Below are positions 28,850-38,547 of a stretch of 64,000 bases of DNA, one piece after another. The DNA comes from Pomphorhynchus laevis (taxonomy: Eukaryota > Acanthocephala > Palaeacanthocephala > Echinorhynchida > Pomphorhynchidae): the NCBI GenBank assembly GCA_012934845.2, contig WNNJ02001797.1, positions 62,001 through 126,000 of the forward strand. Reading direction: 5' to 3'. The number at the start of each line of letters is the position of its first letter. Position 1 is the first letter of the stretch. The translations under genes were made by a program, and so were the position numbers. The notes beneath the pieces were generated by a model. The model was not told where the DNA came from. It ran no database searches and saw only the letters and a list, made by a program, of their open reading frames with translations.

Positions 28850-31085
28850 TTTTTCCGTACGGGACGATATTGTATATCATATCTATAGTTTGAGAGCTCT
28901 AGTTTCCAGCGTGTAAGCTTGTCGTTTTTAATGCGGTTAATGATGATCCGAACAGAAAAGAGAAAGCTTGTTGATAATTAATTATAGTACATTTTCTACC
29001 TATTAGAAAGTCTCTCCATTTCCTAATCGATGTGACTATGGCTGCGACCTCAATTCTATGGCTGACTGTGATTGCTCGGCTTTGTTTAATGTTCGCGAGA
29101 AGAATGCAACAGGTCTACCTTCTTACGATAGGATGGCAGCAAGTGCTATTCCTGAGACGTCTGTTTCTATGGTGAACGGTTGATTGTCATCTATGGCTGA
29201 TAGGGACGCATGAGCTATTTCGGCCTTTAGTTGGTCCAGGCAGGTGTTCTGTGCTTCGGTCAAAGGAAGACTTTCAGCGTTTATGAGTGGGCGGATTGCT
29301 TCTGGGTAGCGCGTTATCCACTGGCTATAGTACGAGAGTATCACAATGAGGCGTTTTAGTGCCTTAAGTGACGTCGGAGAAGGGAAGTCAAGAAGTGGCT
29401 ACAGTCTTCCAGGATCTGGTTGGATTTCCCCATCATGTATGAGATGACCTAGATATGTCAACTTTGATATCGAGTAGGAACACTTCTTGTGATTTTGCTT
29501 CATATCGATTTATCAAGTACATTTCGGAAGGCCTCTAAGATAGCATCGTGTTCCGCTATATCTCCACCAGCCACTACAATATCGTCGACGTAAACAAAGG
29601 TCGCATTAAGATGGTTATCCTGAATGACGCTGTTCATGACTTGCTGAAAAGCGGCCACTGAGTTTGCAAGGCCAAACGGGATTCTCTTATACTCGTATAG
29701 CTGACCATTGGCCTCGAAGGCAGTATATACTTTTTATTCTTTATATAGTGGGCACTGATAATATGCAGATCGTAAGTCTAGCTTGGAAAAGTATTTATAC
29801 TTTGCTAGTTGCTTTATGAGATCATTGATTTTTGGCATTGGAAATGCGTCAGGTTCGGTAAATCTGTTGATGGTCCTCGAGTAGTTTACTACCATACGAA
29901 TTTTATTTCTTGATTTTACGACAAAAACTTGTGCGCGCCAGGGTGAATTTGACTTTTCGATTATGTCTGATGATAGCAATTTGCGTATTTCTTCTTTGAT
30001 ATACTCTTGGTCTAATTTCGATTGATAGTTTGATTTTGTAGAGATGGGATGGATGTCACTAGATAGGTTGCTGAAGAGTTAGGGTGGGTCGACATTCGAC
30101 TTTTCAATTATGTCTGATGATAGCAATTTGCGTATATCTTCTTTGATATACTCTTAGTCTAATTTCGACTGATAGTTTTTGTAGAGATGAGATGTATGTC
30201 ACTAGATAGTTGCTGAAGAGTTGTGGTGTGTCGACATTGATATTACCAATTTTCACGTAACGAACTGTATCCGTGCATTGTTAGAAAGTATGAGGTTGAT
30301 AATGTTTTCACACTTAGAGCTGAGCATTGTGTTTGCGATAGTCTACACACGTGTGCAAAGTGACCACGCTTTCCACATTTGTAGCAACTGTTGTCTTTGG
30401 CCGGGCATTTGGATCGATGGTGATAGGACCTTCCACAAAATTGGCATTTATCGGTGCTCTTTGGGTCTGAACGAGTTTTTCGGAATCTGGTGGCAGCCGC
30501 ACAGTCAGGAATCTCTTCGGAGGCGCTGTGGGTTGAGTTGTTGATTCGAGCAGAGAATTCGTTTGTAGAGGGAGCCTGAACATACTTTCGTGCCTCGATT
30601 TGAGCCATTTCCATTGTTCGAGCAATGTTGGTGGCCATTTCAAGGGTTAATAATTTCTGCTCCAGAAGCTTTTGTCTGCTCTGAGGATCCTTAGGACCAG
30701 CTATGAAGGCTTCTCTGATTGCTTCATCTGCGTGTACTTTAGCCGATACTTCTTGAAAGTCACAGTCCTTAGATAGGATGGTGAGCTGGCGAATATAGTC
30801 ACTAATGATTTCGTCACTCCCTTGTTTTCTAGTGGATAGGCGATGTAGGGCATGGATGATTTTCGGTGGCTCTAGGAATGTAGTTGTCAGAATAACTCTA
30901 GCTTCCTCATACGTATTGCACTCCGCAATGAGTTCATAGACATCCGTTGAGATGTAGTTGATCAGGAGGTGCAGCTTGTTAGGAGGGCGAGCGGCATTGG
31001 AGACCGACATCTCGTCAATGCAGTTCTCGAATAACCGTAGCCAGTGCTTCCACTCGGCAGATGTCGTTTAAGGTTTGCTTTTAAA
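28850..31085 (-). pseudogene. Decayed Gypsy-type LTR retrotransposon, internal part
   Basis: On the minus strand: gag (30243-31010) with two CCHC knuckles (CQFCGRSYHHRSKC, CYKCGKRGHFAHVC), then RT (29734-29979: SNSPWRAQVFVV, FSKLDLRSAYYQ), then the RNase H start (29123-29344: FTIETDVSG). The catalytic segment around 29.6 kb is in a broken frame. Protease and integrase are not seen. A tandem duplication of about 140 bp (29950-30095, 30096-30240) lies between gag and RT. Confidence 0.8.
30243..31010 (-). pseudogene. Gypsy gag fragment with two zinc knuckles
   Basis: 255 aa uninterrupted. The N-terminal half has the capsid-like pattern with YEEARVILTTTFLEPP; the C-terminal third holds CQFCGRSYHHRSKC and CYKCGKRGHFAHVC. 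Gag packages element RNA. The frame is open a little upstream (AEWKHWLRLFEN) until a TAA near 31070. Confidence 0.8.
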
Positions 31086-31440
31086 CTTACTTAAGCGAAG
31101 CATCGAGTCCATTGAGAACAATTCAACGAATAAAGTGTTGTAAAATAGAGACAACGAACAACAAAATGTTTTATTCGTTAAAATCTACAATAGTTAAAAA
31201 AGTCATTTATAAGTCATTACACTTAGAGCTAGACATTCTAAGTATTGATTGCTTGTATTCTCATCTCTCATGAAATAGCATTCACGAAGATGGCAGATAT
31301 ATTAAAGCCTGTTCTAATATCAAATATATATTAGCCTGTTCTATTTGCTGATGATCCTTTTTGTTGATGCATGTCAAGCTAATTAGGCTAGCAATAATTA
31401 AATTTCTAGACATTGCTCTAGCTCTATGTTTTGACTTACC
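31086..31440. other. Possible LTR remnant and unassigned sequence
   Basis: Directly upstream of the decayed Gypsy gag, so a 5' LTR is expected; no second copy exists in the window to define it. No coding feature seen. Confidence 0.3.
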
Positions 31441-31444
31441 TCGC

Positions 31445-31521
31445 GCCGTCTGTCGGTCCTCCGCTTCATCCAGCGATGGAAGTTGCCCGGCAATGATAAG
31501 ACAAAAGGATGACGAAACGGT
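31445..31521 (+). ncRNA. Degenerate hammerhead-like fold, type III arrangement
   Basis: GCCG-TC (31445-31450) can pair with CGGT after GAAA (31514-31521); TGTCGG (31451-31456) pairs with CCGGCA (31487-31492) as stem I; the CUGAUGA box is degraded to ATGATAA. Similar in order to the better copies at 56.6 and 57.1 kb. Followed by a perfect 12-bp hairpin (31512-31538). Confidence 0.4.
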
Positions 31522-31736
31522 ACTATGTACCGTTTCGTTAATTCTTTTATGGCTGCCACATATTTATAAACTACTTTCCATGGATCCTCTTATCTCTCAT
31601 AAAACACTATAATTATTCTTACTATATGCTATCAAATATGTGTACTCAGTTAGCTCATCTTCTATTACACTGAATTTGTAACAATTGTTTTTTAAAAGTT
31701 ACTTTAAACCTACGCCTACTCTTACATTTAAGAAAA

Positions 31737-31809
31737 TGACCCCGACGAGACTTGAACTCGCAACCTTCTGATCTGGAGTCAGACGCGCTACCAATTGCGC
31801 CACGAAGTC
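31737..31809 (-). tRNA. tRNA-Trp (CCA anticodon)
   Basis: The minus strand folds as a full cloverleaf: acceptor GACTTCG/CGGGGTC (two G-U wobbles), D stem GCGC/GCGC, anticodon stem TCTGA/TCAGA with loop CTCCAGA (anticodon CCA), T stem GCGAG/CTCGT with loop TTCAAGT, discriminator A. No intron; CCA is not encoded. Two wobbles in the acceptor stem may mean a diverging copy, but no pair is broken. Delivers Trp in cytosolic translation if expressed. Confidence 0.9.
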
Positions 31810-31860
31810 GATAATAAAAATTTTATGTAGAAATCAAATGTGTCTGTGTACCACAATAAT

Positions 31861-32130
31861 CTTTTTTAAACAGCCTTCTTGGTTCTTCTTAACTTAAATA
31901 TTGTAAAAAATTTGTTTGTGTTTTTGTTAAAAGTCAATATATTTTTTTGTAAGAATGTTTGCATATGCTCATTTATATTTAATATTAATATTTCAAGGAG
32001 TATTTAATTTGGATCAAATAAAGGAAATTTATTTTTGATATTTCGCTAACATCTGTTTGCATCTTCAAAAAATTACAATGATTGTATCAAATAAAATATG
32101 CGTCCATTCTTTGATCCAGCTCCAATAATT
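31861..32130. repeat. Copy of the 17265-17600 repeat, includes MITE-like unit
   Basis: CAGCCTTCTTGGTTCTTCTT...TTTGTAAGAATGT...TTTCAAGGAGTATTT matches 17265-17420, and is followed by GGATCAAA...TTTCGCTAAC...TTTGATCCAGCTCC. Confidence 0.7.
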
Positions 32131-32149
32131 CCTAAAGCTAATATCATAA

Positions 32150-32720
32150 CATATTGTTGCAATTCTTAAAATTTCATTATTTCATGGATTATATTTTATA
32201 TTATATGGTATGCATGAATGCTCATGCAAAAATGTGTTTCTTGAATATCTAAATTTGTCTTCTTTACGATATCAATTAAAAGTAGTTTTAATTGATGTTA
32301 ATTTAATGTTCATATCTAGATATATACCTTCTCTATCATTGGTTTTATTAAGAATAAGGCTTTCTGGATAAATGTGCTCACTAATTGAATAAAAATTATT
32401 AGAATTAAATACACATATATCATCAATGTATCGAAACATATATTTCATATCTTTATATAATTTAGATTTATTTTTTACACAGTTATGAACAAATTCATAT
32501 TCTATAAAGCTTAAAAACAAGTCAGCTATAATTGGGCTACTATTACCACTCCATTGGAACACCTTTTACTTGTCCTAAATATAGATGTCCCTACTTTTAA
32601 ATAATTTTGATTTATCAAAATATTTAAGGATTCTATTAATTCAATTTTATCCATATATTTATATTTACTTGATGGTTTAATTTTTGTTAGATAGGCGTTA
32701 TAATTATTTTAACATATATA
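32150..32720 (-). pseudogene. Penelope-like RT fragment containing the catalytic core
   Basis: The minus strand carries, across a frameshift near 32560, the VKGVPM(G)GNSSPIIADLFL segment, FRYIDDICVFNS (catalytic YIDD), ISEHIYPESLILNK and DMNIKLTSIK. The order PMG..SP..ADL...YIDD is that of Penelope-like reverse transcriptases. The 3' part (32160-32280) is decayed and the 5' end lies beyond 32720. Confidence 0.75.
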
Positions 32721-32929
32721 CGTGTATCTTTTTACGAATTTAAGATTAAAAATTTGCTACTTAAGAGTTTAAATTTATTCTTTATATTATTGTAAATTTA
32801 TTAAAATATTTAAGGATTCTATTAATTCAATTATGTCCATATATTTATATTTACTTGGGTGTTTAATTTTTGCTAGATAAAAAAAGATTTATTTTAACGT
32901 GGCAAATGCGTGCCAGCGCACGTTTACAC

Positions 32930-33245
32930 AACCACAACAAAACAAAAACGTAAATCATGTGTCGCGATAGTGTAAACGGAGGAGGTGTTTGAATGTGATA
33001 AAGGAGTGAGCGCGGCGGACGTCGAGTGGGAGCTGATTCCAGGCGAGTGGGGCGGCGACGAGAAAGGATCGGAGACCGTAGTTGTTAGATTAATTAGGAA
33101 CGTGGAGTAAGAGGGTATGACGGCAACGCAGCGATAGCGAGGTGGGGCGAGTGTCGTCTAAGAAAAAAAAGGCTGATGAACGATAAGGAGCCGAAAGCGA
33201 TGAGACGAAAAGTTACGAGAAGAAGGCGGAATTTCTTCTCCGCCT
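32930..33245 (-). pseudogene. LINE RT C-terminal fragment (left piece, split by insertion)
   Basis: GC-richer than its surroundings. Minus-strand reading resembles the end of LINE proteins (RNNYGLRSFLVAAPLAWNQL-like in one frame). It continues at 33612-33950 after a 0.37-kb Penelope-like insertion. Frame is broken. Confidence 0.5.
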
Positions 33246-33249
33246 TCTT
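33220..33249. repeat. 11-bp foldback at an insertion junction
   Basis: AAGAAGGCGGA (33220-33230) and TCCGCCTTCTT (33239-33249) form a hairpin with an 8-nt loop exactly where the LINE sequence meets the Penelope-like insert. Confidence 0.75.
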
Positions 33250-33625
33250 AAAATATATAATCAACACAATAATATAAAGAATAAATTTAAACTCTTAAGT
33301 GGCAAATTTTTATGGATAGACAATAAATTATATACTTTGTATTGGAATAAGATACTAGATAGTTTTATCAGAGGAAATACATCATTAGCATGTATTTGGC
33401 CCCGCTGCTATGTTGGGTAGAGGAGTTAGGGGCCGAAACCTGATAGCATAGCAGTTCCTCCTGAGGACCACTAATTCTTATTATGATACAACGTCTGTTA
33501 TTTATTAGTCAATTCATAAAAATAACGTTTATTTTAAATTTCATTTTTTTATTTAAACTTGGTTTAAATTATAGTTTATAATTAGTTTATAATTATATTA
33601 AATACGTAGACTCAGTAAGCTGATT
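33250..33625 (+). mobile_element. 5'-truncated Penelope-like insertion (3' UTR only)
   Basis: Begins inside the last codons of the Penelope-like ORF (TATAATCAACACAATAATATA...), keeps the interleaved-helix RNA at 33398-33462, and stops at CGTAGACTCAGTAAGCTGATTT, where the interrupted LINE resumes. The clean 3' end defines the terminus of this family. Confidence 0.7.
33398..33462 (+). ncRNA. Interleaved-helix RNA, copy 2
   Basis: Same three helices as at 13926-13990, identical in all pairing segments. Confidence 0.6.
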
Positions 33626-33950
33626 TGATGCGGATATGGATGGTGGGCCAGGAGAGTTGGGCAAGATATGTGGATATGTGGTCGAAGCGACGGAGACGAA
33701 AGAGCACTCGAACGGCGGAGTTGATTATGCGTTGTAGGGGTAGGTTGGTGGATTTTGGAGAATTGGCGAAAAGGCTAAGGCAGTAATCGATTTTAGGGAA
33801 AAAAGCGATGAAAGAAGAGACATACAAGAACGGAAGTCGATAAGGGGGCGGATACGGCGGATGTCACGGAGAATTAAGTTAGACGAGCGAACCTTGTCAC
33901 GGACGAAGGGTTAAGGGGAAATGTGATCATCGAAATGGAAGCCTAAGAAA
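33612..33950 (-). pseudogene. LINE RT C-terminal fragment (right piece)
   Basis: 71 aa open on the minus strand (IDYCLSLFANSP...LPLQRIINSAVRVLFRLRRFDHISTYL...WPTIHIRI), a signature of LINE thumb/C-terminal regions. Interrupted on its left by the insertion at 33250-33625. Confidence 0.7.
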
Positions 33951-34104
33951 GTGAGAGTGTGTACTATTGGGGATGATCGATTAGGCAAAATATACAGTGG
34001 GAGGAGATATGTTTGGTTATCATGGGAGGATCCACATTATTTTAGACTTGTCGGGGGTTTAGAACAAGATGGAGATTGGAGAGACTCCAATTATAAACTT
34101 CATG

Positions 34105-34560
34105 TGTACAAATATATCAAATATAAATTGTTGTTAAACCTGCCCTGGGACACCAAACGGTGTACTCGTGAATAAATCATTAGGTTTTCCTCACAAGGAG
34201 GTATAACACACCAGTCAGCATTCTATATATCCTTATCAGATCAAGAAATAGAACCAAATTATTCTCGCAATATTCAAAGTCGCTACTTATGCTCAGTCAT
34301 CCTGTGTGTGACGACAAACTTCAACAACGGTAGACGCGTTTTGCTCTAACGGAGCTCATCAGCACCGTGACTTTAATAATTATCCATAGGCACCTTAACA
34401 CACGCTTAAACAGTGTTTAAAGCTCGAAAAAACGAACTACCCTTTATCTGAATCATCGAAGGGAATTTAGCATAAGCTCTGTGCATGGCAGCGCGTATTG
34501 CAGTTTAACCATGCATCAGGCACTAAATTACTTTTAATAGAAATGCTCTATAACAGGGTA
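34105..34560 (-). mobile_element. Hammerhead-bearing ~460-bp repeat, solitary unit 4
   Basis: Full-length relative of the 19.3-21.5 kb units, from TTGTTGTTAAACCTGCCC to AGAAATGCTCTATAACAGGG, with 5-10 percent visible differences. Confidence 0.72.
34327..34368 (-). ncRNA. Type I hammerhead, copy 4 (core mutated)
   Basis: Minus strand: ACGGTG, CTGATGA, GCTC-CGTTA-GAGC, AAAA in place of GAAA, CGCG, TC, TACCGT. Stem I retains a G-U pair; the cleavage triplet is GUC. The lost G of the GAAA box should inactivate it. Confidence 0.7.
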
Positions 34561-34734
34561 TATATATTTCAAATTCATTATTTAACCATCCCTTGAGATT
34601 CCTTGTATGTAATGCCGCCATATAATTTGAATTTAAGAATTGCTAAATCAAAGTAATAAACGATAATGCAGATTTTATTTGACTTTTCGGTATTTGCTCC
34701 TTTCTTCAATTAACTTGATCACTTATAACTTTTC

Positions 34735-35466
34735 GGTCCAGGATTCCATTGGAATTTGGTAATATGTTGAAAGCTACTGTCGGAAATTGACTGGACTTTA
34801 TTCAACGATCAACATATCATTCGTCACTACTAGACGTCATAGATGACTGGCAGCGCTCATCAGTATTATGAGCCATTTCGATGATGTTTCAGCTGCCTGC
34901 GTGACTTTGAAAAGAGAACATTTCCGATAAATTACATCAGTTTCGGTGTCAAAAAGCTGGTAAAATGGATACTTGATTATCAGTCTATCTCTATCCATAT
35001 CAGGCGATCATTTGTTGCTGCATCACCTCGTTTGTTTGGTTCTTTCAGAGGATTCGGCATATGTATAATTAAGATTCCTTCAAAGATGCTTGGTAGCGAT
35101 GGTCCAGAATTACATTTAAATACAGCAATATGTTAAAAGCTGTTTTCGGTCATTGACTGGACTACACTGAACGATCTTCATACTATTCGTCACTACTAGA
35201 CGTCAGAGATGACCGGCAGCGCTCGTCAGTAGTACGAGATATCTATAAGACGTTTCGGCTGCCTGTGTGACTTTTGAAAACGGGCATTTCCGATAAATCG
35301 CTTAAGTTCCAGCGGCAAAAAGCTCGTAAACTGGAAACTTGCTTTTCAGACCATCTCTATCCATATCATGCAAATCATTTGTTGCTGCATCGCGTCATTC
35401 GTTGTACCTTTCATACATCGAACCTTCTGTGGGATTACTCGATCAACTAAATTTTTCTAAAAATGA
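34735..35466. repeat. Two tandem ~366-bp units before a Penelope RT (pLTR-like)
   Basis: GGTCCAG(G/A)ATT...ATATGTTGAAAGCT / ATATGTTAAAAGCT...TTCGTCACTACTAGACGTC...GGCAGCGCTC(A/G)TCAGTA...CATTTCCGATAAAT recur at a spacing of 366 bp. On the minus strand each has CTGA(T/C)GAG and GAAAC next to a conserved GGCAGC/GCTGCC complement. Tandem terminal repeats before the RT are usual in Penelope-like elements. Confidence 0.65.
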
Positions 35467-35855
35467 AATTGATAATGATTCAATAATGGTTACTATATAT
35501 GTGGAAGCGTTATACACATCCATTGACCATGAATGCGGAATAAACGATGTATTTCAATGTATAAGAAATCACAATTGACCGAACAACAAAATGAATTTTG
35601 TAAAAGATGCAATTGAGATAGTTCTGAAGAATAATATATTTCAATTTGATGGCCAGATATACCTTACAGTTAAGAGGATCAGCGATGGGTACTCCCATGG
35701 CGCCATCATACGCAATTCTATTTATCCATGCGTTTGAACAACTCGCGCTTACGACATTAACGAATCAACCCATACAATATATCCGGTATATTGACGACAT
35801 ATTTTGCTTATGTAAAAATACTAATGATGCTCAAGAGCTCATTGACACTTTTTAA
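35339..35855 (+). pseudogene. Penelope-like RT fragment (Penelope/Neptune type)
   Basis: 35339-35578 carries the palm start (VTIYVEALYTSIDHECGIND; motif A has E where D is usual); after a frameshift 35646-35855 carries LRGSAMGTPMAPSYAILF and IQYIRYIDDIFCL (catalytic YIDD). The downstream linker and GIY-YIG domain are missing on this strand; the sequence ends near 35860. A separate GIY-YIG fragment of opposite orientation lies at 37.0-37.3 kb. Confidence 0.8.
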
Positions 35856-35994
35856 CACTGATGTGACATGAAGACCATTATTCGTTGCATTAACCATATC
35901 ATATTAACCTATTTATTATATTCTGTTTGTTTGTAGATTGTTCAAATAAAGCTGCATAAATCGCTTTCATTACAATTTATTTGGACAATTGTGA

Positions 35995-36335
35995 TCTATG
36001 GACCGAATTCTCAAACCCGAAACACTCGTCGCAGATCTTAATGATCCACAATCGCCTATGATATAAATGCATTGGAAACAACGGTTCAGTCAATTTCTAC
36101 ATTCCATAGTTGATATCACAGATGACAATAAGATCCATATACGCGTGAATCACATTTCACCATCTCTTTATCAGCACATTTCAAATGTCGACGATTACAA
36201 CACAGCAATTCAAACCCTTGACAGCTTGTTCGTCAAACCGAAGAACGAAGTTTTTGCTCGATTCAAATTGAGTTCATGCAAACAATCAGATTCGCAGTCT
36301 ATCGACCAATTCATCCAAGCGTTAATTCTTAAAAT
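35995..36335 (+). pseudogene. LTR-retrotransposon gag fragment
   Basis: Open frame with RILKPETLVADLNDPQSP and, from 36067, WKQRFSQFLHSI...YNTAIQTLDSLFVKPKNEVFARFKLSS...SIDQFIQAL, the pattern of Gypsy-group capsid regions. Cut at 36335 by a Penelope-like fragment. Confidence 0.65.
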
Positions 36336-36980
36336 TTCATTATTTTATGTATTATATTTTATATTATATGGTATGCATGAATGCTCATGCAAAAATATGT
36401 TTCTTGTAAATTTAAATATGTAATCTTTACGATATAAATTAATAGTAGTTTTAGTTAATGTTAATTTAATGTTAATATCTAGATATACACCTTCTTTATC
36501 ATTAATATTGGTTTTATTAAGAATGAGGCTACCTGGATAAATTTGTTCACTAATTGAATAAAAATCATTAGAATTAAATACACATATATCATCAATGTAT
36601 CGAAACATATATTTATATTGTTTAGATTTAGTTTTTATATCATAAATATAACATATTTAAATTTCAAGAAACATTTTTGCATTAGCATTCATGCATGCAT
36701 TACAATGCAAAATATAATACATTAAATAATGAAATTTTAAGAATTACCAAAATAATGTCATCTTTACGATATAAATTATTAGTAGTTTTAGTTAATGTTA
36801 ATTTAATGTTCATATCTAGATATACACCTTATTTATCATCAATATTGGTTTTATTAAGAATAACACTTTCTGGATAAATGTGCTCACTAATTGAATAAAA
36901 ATTATTAGAATTAAATACACATATATCATCAATGTATCGAAACATATATTACATATATTTATATAGTTCTTTCACCACTG
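36335..36980 (-). pseudogene. Rearranged Penelope-like RT pieces
   Basis: 36345-36608 (minus) has FRYIDDICVFNSNDFYSI...IYPGSLILNK; 36650-36745 is a short inverted (+) copy of 36330-36420; 36750-36980 is again minus with the same RT segment. The result is a local minus/plus/minus mosaic, all from the family at 32.2 kb. Confidence 0.7.
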
Positions 36981-37015
36981 CCGTTGATGTGTATAGACTC
37001 AAAAAATAACCGTCT

Positions 37016-37564
37016 TTAATAATTTGATTGTTTTGCAAATATTTTGTTATCATCGAATTCAATATTATGTCTTTTCATGATGGAATGGTTTAAAACAGCA
37101 GATGAATTGTCCCCTTTCCTTAGAGCATTACGATGTTCTTTAATTCTAAGTTGTAATGGTCGTGTTGTCTGACCCACGTATGTAGCATCACAATCTTTAC
37201 ATTTAATCTCATATACGAGACCTAAATTTTGCTGAGATAAGGGTCTCCGTTTGAACATGGATGCTAGACACCTAATAGGTGGACAGGACACTGTAGGACG
37301 TGATGACGTATGTCGTCTAATACCATCTTAGAGTTAGTTCAGGCTACGGTTGTCAACGAATGACGATCGCAAATATATTTTAGTTTTTGCTTGGTCTTTT
37401 TTGTCATGTATCGATGTAAAAAATATACTCTTCGACTTTCGATCTGCCTGGGTGATGGCCCATTTGGGAAAGTCCCGATTTTTAAGTTTCGACTTAATAA
37501 TCAAACTTTCAGTCAACCGGGCACATTTCTCTGAGCAAATTTGCAAAGACACATATATCATCAA
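37016..37564 (-). pseudogene. Penelope-like GIY-YIG endonuclease fragment
   Basis: 37334-37564 encodes the post-RT linker (KNRDFPKWAITQA); after a frameshift 37016-37291 encodes the endonuclease: LVYEIKCKDCDATYVGQT (GIY-YIG variant with the CxxC of Penelope-like elements), RLQ-like RPLQLRIKEHRNAL and SAVLNHSI..H. It would nick target DNA for priming. The RT half of this copy is not adjacent. Confidence 0.82.
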
Positions 37565-37858
37565 TGTATCGAAATTGTATCATCAATGATTCTAGTATAT
37601 ACTAGAAATACTTAAAAATCGTTATTTATTTTAATATATTTCATTTGCAATGCATGAATTTTTAATCAAAAATATATTTCGTACAATGAAATTTAATTTT
37701 GATATACAAGTAGGTTATTGCAAATTACCTGCATTGCTTGAGCACCCAAGCTTACTTATTGAAAGTGATAATTTTTTATTTTTATAAAAATCCATATAAA
37801 TTCACAATAACTTCACATTCGTTTTACTTAACGAATAAGTAATAAACACAAACAAAAG

Positions 37859-38015
37859 TCATTAGTTGGCTCTTTCTTTGAAAAAATAAGAAAAATAGTC
37901 ACATCAATACACATCAGAAAGAGTGTATTCTGAAGAGGCCAATCGCATTTGCGAAAATTCAAATTTGGTACTATTTTTCTTATTTTTCTCGAAGAAAGAG
38001 CAAACCAATGATTAT
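37859..38015. mobile_element. MITE-like unit with ~40-bp terminal inverted repeats
   Basis: CATTAGTTGGCTCTTTCTTTG...AATAAGAAAAATAGT at the left and ACTATTTTTCTTATTTTT...AAGAGCAAACCAATGAT at the right are inverted. The core has TTCAGAATACACT. Partners at 62394-62550 (arm copy) and, diverged, 55633-55820. Confidence 0.55.
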
Positions 38016-38547
38016 ATTCTCTTAGAACGAAAATTTAAAAGACAAAACAAAAGTGTGTGGGCGTGAAATTTTACAAGTTTTATCGATTTGTATAGAACTA
38101 AAATAATATATCTAACATTGGGTGCTCGAGCAATGCATCAGGTTACTTTGCACTATAATCTGGTATCGAGTTCATCGTACTAGTCACCCGAAACGATATC
38201 TCGAGCATCTTTTTTGCACTTTAGATATGTAAATGTTATGAAAACTGCTCGTTTTGTTTGAACCGATACTTTAAACGTCTAATATTTATGACAATATACC
38301 CATATCTTAAAAATTTCATTTTAAAATTTCCGATTTTTATTTTTGATAATTATCAGCTCTTTAACTTAGTCTACGTATTTTATGCTCTATATAAATTAAA
38401 CGATAATGCTATATCAAATAGATGATAGAAAAATATAATTAAACTATAATAAACAACAATTAATAAATAATTATTTATACGAAAAATACAAAAAGAATAG
38501 AATTATCCATTATGTCAGCTTAAATACTAATGCAGTCCGTCGTCTAT

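Noticed and set aside
35500-35700. Minus-strand 62-aa ORF over the Penelope RT
   Set aside because: Opposite strand of a frame with RT motifs.
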